Shown piece after piece: positions 7,476-11,454 of a stretch of DNA of 11,454 nt. The position numbers and the translations under genes were made by a program. The notes beneath the pieces are model-generated. The model worked only from the letters and a program-made list of their open reading frames with translations. It had not been told where the DNA came from and searched no databases. Source of the stretch: Stemphylium vesicarium. Taxonomy: Eukaryota > Ascomycota > Dothideomycetes > Pleosporales > Pleosporaceae. How positions within the stretch are numbered: position 1 is the stretch's first letter; the number at the start of each line of letters is the position of its first letter. The DNA is taken from positions 1-11,454 of the forward strand of contig QXCR01000383.1 in assembly GCA_004380135.1 (NCBI GenBank), given 5' to 3'.

Positions 7476-8640
7476 TAGAAATAAAGATAATTAATAAATC
7501 TATAATACTTATATACTATAAAGATAAATTATTAGAATTAGTAAAGACGCTAAACCTAATTATAAAAATTTTCAACAAAGTATTAAAAGAATTATAAAAA
7601 GTAACTATTAAGTAGTACTATAGTATCTTTTTATATAATTACTCTAGTATTACTTAAGTATTATAACTTATTAAGTAAAACTATAAATTTCTATATATAA
7701 AAGATAAAATTATCTATTTTATTACTAGATACGTAGACTATTAGAAGAATAAATATAATACTTATACACCTTATAGAGAAATATAAGTAATAGAGTTATC
7801 TAATATATTATAGTTAAATATCTTTATATACCTTACTATAGGCCTACTAATCTTAAGAGACCTTATTACTAAAGTATTATATAAGATAATTCTTATAGTA
7901 GTTAATTATTTTATAAAGTACACTAAGTATATCGCCTTTTATAAAGATTTTATAATAGTAAAACTTATATGTATTATTAATAATCGCGTTATTAGATATT
8001 ATAGTATACTAAAGTTAATTATTAATAATAAAAATAAGCTCTTTACTTTAAACTTTTAGATAGTACTACTTACTATAATTAGTACTAAAAGAAAGCTATT
8101 AATAGCTTACTATCTATAAATAAATAGATAAATAAAATAAATAAATTTTATAATAAAAGCCTATCTATAGATCTATATTAACTACTAGTAAAATAACTAG
8201 ATATTACTACTACTTATAGTATAGATAGCCTATAATAATAAGCTTTTAGAGTCTATAGAATAAACTCTATTTTACATAAACTATAAGAGACACCTAAATC
8301 TCTTTATATATATATTACTAAGCTTAAAAATAGAAGTAGCTATTACTATAACTAATAAGCTAAAGTTAGTATAAAAGTTACTATAATATAAACTTAAAAA
8401 GGTATAATACTAAAGTATCTTATATACTAATAATAAATAAAAAATAGTACTTTTATTAAAGAGAGGGGATAAAGTTTATCTACTTATAAAGAGTCTTCGT
8501 ACTATATAACTAAATAAGAGACTTAATAATATTAAAATTAGACTATTTTTAATTCTTTATTAGAAGGGACTAGTTATTTATATACTTCATCTTCTATCTA
8601 ATATAAAAATATACCTTAAATTCTATATTAATATATTAGA
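7476..8640 (+). pseudogene. Ty3/gypsy integrase remnant
   Basis: The frame is the same as RNase H. Around 7725-7790 is the end of the zinc-binding part (YVDY-KNKYNTYTPY, normally 'CxxCQxxK'). The core follows: LTIGLL near 7840, VVNYFIKYTKYIAF at 7898-7939, NNKNKLFT near 8024-8047, LIAYYL and RQIKQIN-like sequence around 8100-8145, AYNNK near 8230. The second catalytic Asp maps to about 8027 (now Asn) and the Glu to 8135 (now Lys), 35 residues apart as in DD35E integrases. The protein would have inserted the cDNA; the lost residues exclude activity. Further downstream LFLILYQKGLVIYIL and KFYINILEL mark the usual 'xGPFxI' and 'FHVSxLxP' segments that precede the chromodomain. Confidence 0.85.
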
Positions 8641-8701
8641 ATTAGTAGACTATAAAATACTACTCTAGAAAACTTTCTAATATTAAAAAAAAGAAGAAAA
8701 T

Positions 8702-8860
8702 AAATTTAAAGTTAAGAAAATTCTTATATACTAAATATAGAGTAATAATAAAGAATATTTAGTTAAATAGTTAAGCTACTTTAAGAGTAATAATATCTAA
8801 GAACTAGATATTAATCTTAGAAACTACTACTAGCTACTTACGTAGTATTATATAAAGTAC
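8702..8860 (+). pseudogene. Chromodomain at the C terminus of the gypsy integrase
   Basis: The frame reads FKVKKIL, then KEYLVK, a stop in place of the following Trp, LSYFKSNNI, ELDINLRN and LLT, matching the chromodomain pattern 'VExILxxR...YLVKWxGY...NTWEPxxNLxN'. Chromodomains on integrases bind methylated histone H3 or related chromatin marks and direct insertion into heterochromatin; this identifies the element as a chromovirus. Trp codons of the aromatic cage are TAG or TAA here. Read-through of stops is needed to see the domain, so this is a remnant. Confidence 0.8.
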
Positions 8861-9257
8861 TTAACTACTTATTAAAAGTAGAATCTCTATTTAAGAAAAT
8901 TAGTATAAAGATATACTAATCTAATATAGAAATACTAGGCATTATACTATCTATAAAAAGACGCACCTTTTAGTTAATATTATTTAACGCCTTTAATACT
9001 TTAATCTCTTCTATAAATTTTCTTAACTTATCTACTTACTACTATTTATAGCGCTTTAATACATTTCTTTATTTATAAAGACGATCCTTCTTTATACGTG
9101 CCGCTAATAGAGTATCTAATATTACTATCTCTACTATATTAGCCTTAGACTCCTATTATTCTAAGCGAGCTAGCTTCTAGTCTAACTAAGAAAAGTCTAG
9201 TAAGAGAACCTCTACTAATATATATAACTTTATACTATTATAATAATAATTCCTATA
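8861..9257 (+). other. Unassigned AT-rich stretch after the chromodomain
   Basis: The chromodomain frame continues for about 130 codons up to the P3 boundary with only TAA/TAG interruptions and no TGA. It contains runs such as FFIYKDDPSLYVPLIEYL and ASSLTKKSLVREPL. I do not recognise a family. It could be a C-terminal extension of pol, the 3' LTR region, or chance. No LTR end, polypurine tract or terminator was found. Confidence 0.4.
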
Positions 9258-9319
9258 ACGTAAAGCACCACCGAGCCGGCCACTTTTTCTTGGCATTGCG
9301 AACACCACATACGAAATAG
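9258..9319 (+). repeat. P3 3'-end terminal inverted repeat with a single 17-bp unit
   Basis: Tip ACGTAAAGCA (9258-9267), one unit CCACCGAGCCGGCCACT (9268-9284), T-run, GGCATTGCGAACACCACA. The other three P2-family ends each have two units, so exactly one unit is missing. Confidence 0.9.
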
Positions 9320-9323
9320 TTAA

Positions 9324-11008
9324 TTACTTAATATTATCTATAGATTCTATGTATGACACACTTATAATAGATTTAGAATCTTCTTCTATATTATTTTAGT
9401 ACGTATAGGCGTTATACCTAGTCTTACTATAGTTACTATAGCGCTATTAAGCTAGTTAGGCTCTTTCTTAACTACTACTACTATATACTCTTTTTAATAC
9501 TATACTATCTATAGCTGCACTTTTAGCTATAGATAATGCTGCTACACTATACTCTATCGTGCTGCCGTGCTGGACCTGCTTTCTCTTCTAAGTTTTACGC
9601 TTAGTTATCGCTGCTAATTGCTCTTTAAGCTTATAGATGCGAGTAGCTTATATAGCGTTTTAGTGTAGTATCTCCTTAGCTCCTTTAATAAGCTTTAAGA
9701 AGCCTCCTCTAGCTTCTTCTAGCGATTATATAATAGTATTACTTATAAGCCTTACTTATAAGCTAAATTTATATATATTACTTAGTATTTAAGATTACTA
9801 GAGCAATTCTAGTAGGGCTATAGGTAGTAGCGTATAAAATAGATTTTAAGGCGATTAAGAACCCTCTACGTATTAATAGGAACTAGCCCTATTACCTTAA
9901 AGGCCTTCTTATAGTTCTTATATATAAATATATTAAAAAACGCGTCTTTAAAAGCTAGAAGGAAGCCTTCTTTATTAATATAGAAGACGCGTCGCGATAC
10001 TAAGCCTTATACGCGTTAGAAGTACTTTAGTTTTAATAGTAAGAAATATACTACGTTAAGTAGCTAAAGTATATATAATAAGTAAGTAGGTATATAGAGG
10101 GTTAAGATCTTCTATATAAAATAGAAGTCCTTAAAATCCTAGTTAAGGTAGCTCTTATAGCTATCTAAGATAAGTAGTCTATATAACTCCTTCTAACGCG
10201 ACTTTATATACTAATTAAAGTACTTTAACTACTTAAGGCTAAGCTAATTATTTATCTACCTATTCTCTAATATAGAGAGCTTCTAGTTATATAGAATATT
10301 CTTCTTCTTATACTAAGTAGAGATGTAAATACGCCCTTTATAAATAATAAAGGGTAGGATAGTATAGCCTATAGTATAGATACTCTAGATTACTATAACC
10401 TACTCTCTATTACTTAGCTAGATAAGGTTTAGTCTTATATAACGTTCTAAACCTATAACTATCTTTATTAAGCTAATAACGCCTATCTAAAAGCCTATCT
10501 TATTAAAGTTATAGATATTATTATTAAGAACTCTATACTTAGCTTTTATCTCTTATATAAGCTTAAACTAAGCGCTAATAACCTCTAGGTTCTCTTAGAG
10601 TATTCTCTAGTAATCCTTTACTTAGTTAAAGGCTATCTTAAGCTTCTCTATACGCTAAATAAAGTGCTCTATCTAGTTCTTACTAATAGGTATCCTACCG
10701 CGTACGGCTAGTAGTTTATCTACGATATCTACTACCTCTTATAGCTAGAGAGCAAACCCTCGCAAATTAAGCTTAAAGATATATTATATAACTATTTACT
10801 CTTCTATTATAGAGAGCTTCTAGCTATTTAGTAGTACTTTATATTAAAATTAGATTTCGCGGAGTTAGTTAGAGAGCTGCTAATATTATACGCTAAAGGT
10901 AGTAGTAGCGCGTTATAAGGTCTAAAATTAACGTAAGGTATAGGCCTAAAGGGCAAGTTTAATTCTACCCTCTTATTAATCTAAAATTATTATACGTTGT
11001 AATTGCAT
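9324..11008 (-). pseudogene. P3 DDE transposase, RIP-inactivated
   Basis: The frame starts at an intact ATG (11008-11006) and ends with TAA at 9326-9324. Motif positions equal those of P2: helix-turn-helix in about codons 30-50, catalytic positions 169 (Asn), 282 (Asp, minus-strand GAT at 10165) and 318 (Asn, 10057). The total is one base short of whole codons; comparison with P2 places a one-base deletion near 9836, where P2 has CTAGCTTTAT and P3 CTATTTTAT. The C-terminal zinc knuckle has lost its ligands to Tyr as in P2. Many stops are shared with P2. The product would have been the same transposase as P2. Confidence 0.88.
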
Positions 11009-11009
11009 C

Positions 11010-11088
11010 GCTATTTGTACGTGGTGTTCGCGGTGCCAAGAAAAAGTGGCCGGCTCGGTGGTGTGGCCGGCTCGGTGGTGCTTTACGT
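11010..11088 (-). repeat. P3 5'-end terminal inverted repeat with two 17-bp units
   Basis: Read from 11088 leftwards: tip ACGTAAAGCA (11088-11079), unit CCACCGAGCCGGCCACA (11078-11062), unit CCACCGAGCCGGCCACT (11061-11045), T-run and GGCACCGCGAACACCACG. It is the least mutated copy of this terminus in the window and can serve as the family reference. Confidence 0.9.
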
Positions 11089-11090
11089 TA

Positions 11091-11158
11091 TTTCTTTTTT
11101 AATAATAATATATTATACTCTAGATTCTTCTTTACGTAATATTAATAAGTAATTATAG
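11091..11158. other. AT-rich residue between P3 and the right LTR
   Basis: About 70 bp with no recognisable gene or repeat. It is presumably the continuation of whatever P3 inserted into. The five bases before the LTR (11154-11158, TATAG) are the probable target duplication of the right LTR element and differ from those beside the left LTR. Confidence 0.5.
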
Positions 11159-11454
11159 TGTTACAGATAACAAGCAAAGGCCTCTCCCGAACGAAGGATG
11201 CGATGTTGGCAGCCAACAGTCGCACGAAACGAAGGATAATGATCAGCGCGGGGCGCGCAGGTCACGTGATTGACATCACGCCAAGACCAACCATCAGGCG
11301 CTAGTATGTGATGGCAGCATCCAAGTGATGGCAGCCATCAGAGACATCAGGCAGGACAAGGATAATGTTGTGATGGCAGTGATGGCAATAGACTCAGCGA
11401 TGAGGATATAAGGATGGAAAGGTTTCATTGTTTCTCTCGTTGTGGTCAACTCTC
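11159..11454 (+). repeat. LTR of the same family as the left LTR, plus strand (truncated by the window)
   Basis: It starts TGTTACAGATAACAAGC and aligns with the reverse complement of the left LTR over its first 110 bases and again over 11371-11454. Between these, about 11285-11390, the two copies diverge; this copy has repeated GTGATGGCA and a CACGTG palindrome near 11263. The TATA-like word GATATAAGG near 11402 is conserved in both copies and is a possible promoter element. Orientation means that any internal region would lie to the right, outside the window; it could also be a solo LTR. Confidence 0.75.

Larger units (their letters stand above)
4058..9257 (+). mobile_element. Decayed Ty3/gypsy chromovirus retrotransposon, interrupted by P2
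   Basis: Plus-strand remnants of gag and pol can be followed at 4058-4564 and, after P2 (4565-6413), at 6416 to about 8860, with further frame-consistent sequence to 9257. Order is gag-like piece, reverse transcriptase, RNase H, integrase, chromodomain. This order, with integrase last and a chromodomain at its C terminus, defines the chromovirus branch of Ty3/gypsy. No LTR, protease or primer site was recognised; the left part lies beyond P4 and outside the window. All genes carry many TAA/TAG codons and a few one-base shifts in A-runs. It is the oldest layer of the nest, because P2 and P4 sit inside it and P3 sits at the end of its recognisable sequence. Confidence 0.85.
9258..11088 (-). mobile_element. 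P3: pogo/Fot1-type DNA transposon (1831 bp), same family as P2, opposite orientation
   Basis: TA duplications at 9256-9257 and 11089-11090 flank inverted repeats that match those of P2. The right end (11088 leftwards, the 5' end) has two 17-bp units, while the left end (9258-9284) has only one. The transposase frame runs 11008 to 9324. P2 and P3 form a pair of 1.8-kb inverted copies with their 3' ends facing each other across about 2.8 kb of gypsy DNA. P3 keeps more CA and TG than P2, notably close to both ends. Confidence 0.9.

Noticed and set aside
813..11158. Mitochondrial or centromeric origin of the AT-rich block
   Set aside because: The AT-richness is explained by CpA/TpG loss in identifiable nuclear transposons, and no mitochondrial gene or satellite array is present; a pericentromeric location cannot be excluded.
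328..11454. Left and right LTRs as the two LTRs of one element spanning the window
   Set aside because: They are in opposite orientation, their flanking pentamers differ (TAAGC versus TATAG), and the sequence between contains other elements.

Overview
The window looks like a transposon graveyard from a filamentous ascomycete (Pezizomycotina-type) genome that uses repeat-induced point mutation (RIP). From about 813 to 11158 the DNA is very AT-rich, the dinucleotides CA and TG are almost absent, and every recognisable transposon gene carries many TAA/TAG codons but few or no frameshifts. That is the expected result of CpA-to-TpA (TpG-to-TpA) mutation on both strands. The only sequence of normal composition is at the two window ends (two copies of one LTR family), in the terminal inverted repeats of the DNA transposons, and in parts of one transposase. 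I see no host gene, tRNA, rRNA or CRISPR array.

Layout. 1-812: 5' end of an LTR retrotransposon on the minus strand (LTR about 328-812, intact start of gag at 254-1, running off the window). 813-1100 and 2964-4057: one pogo/Fot1-type DNA transposon on the minus strand (P4), cut in two by P1 at 1101-2963 (plus strand, another pogo/Fot1 element). 4058-4564 and 6416-about 9257: a decayed Ty3/gypsy chromovirus on the plus strand (gag-like piece, reverse transcriptase, RNase H, integrase, chromodomain), cut in its reverse transcriptase by P2 (4565-6413, plus strand). 9258-11088: P3, same family as P2, on the minus strand. 11159-11454: start of an outward-pointing LTR related to the left one.

The order of insertion can be read from the sequence. 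The gypsy element is oldest; P2 and P4 inserted into it and P3 at the end of its recognisable part; P1 inserted into P4; the left LTR element also inserted into P4. At two junctions (P1 in P4, P2 in the gypsy reverse transcriptase), removing the element plus one TA target copy restores the interrupted reading frame exactly.

The four pogo/Fot1 transposases share a layout: helix-turn-helix near the N terminus, DD35D catalytic domain and, where the end is present, a C-terminal zinc knuckle. All four have lost catalytic aspartates. The most unusual observation is that three distinct subfamilies end in the same geometry: a 10-bp tip, two tandem 17-bp units whose sequence is family-specific, then a T-run. 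These termini have escaped most of the mutation that destroyed the interiors. No new biochemical system is evident; the interest lies in the termini, the RIP pattern and the nesting.
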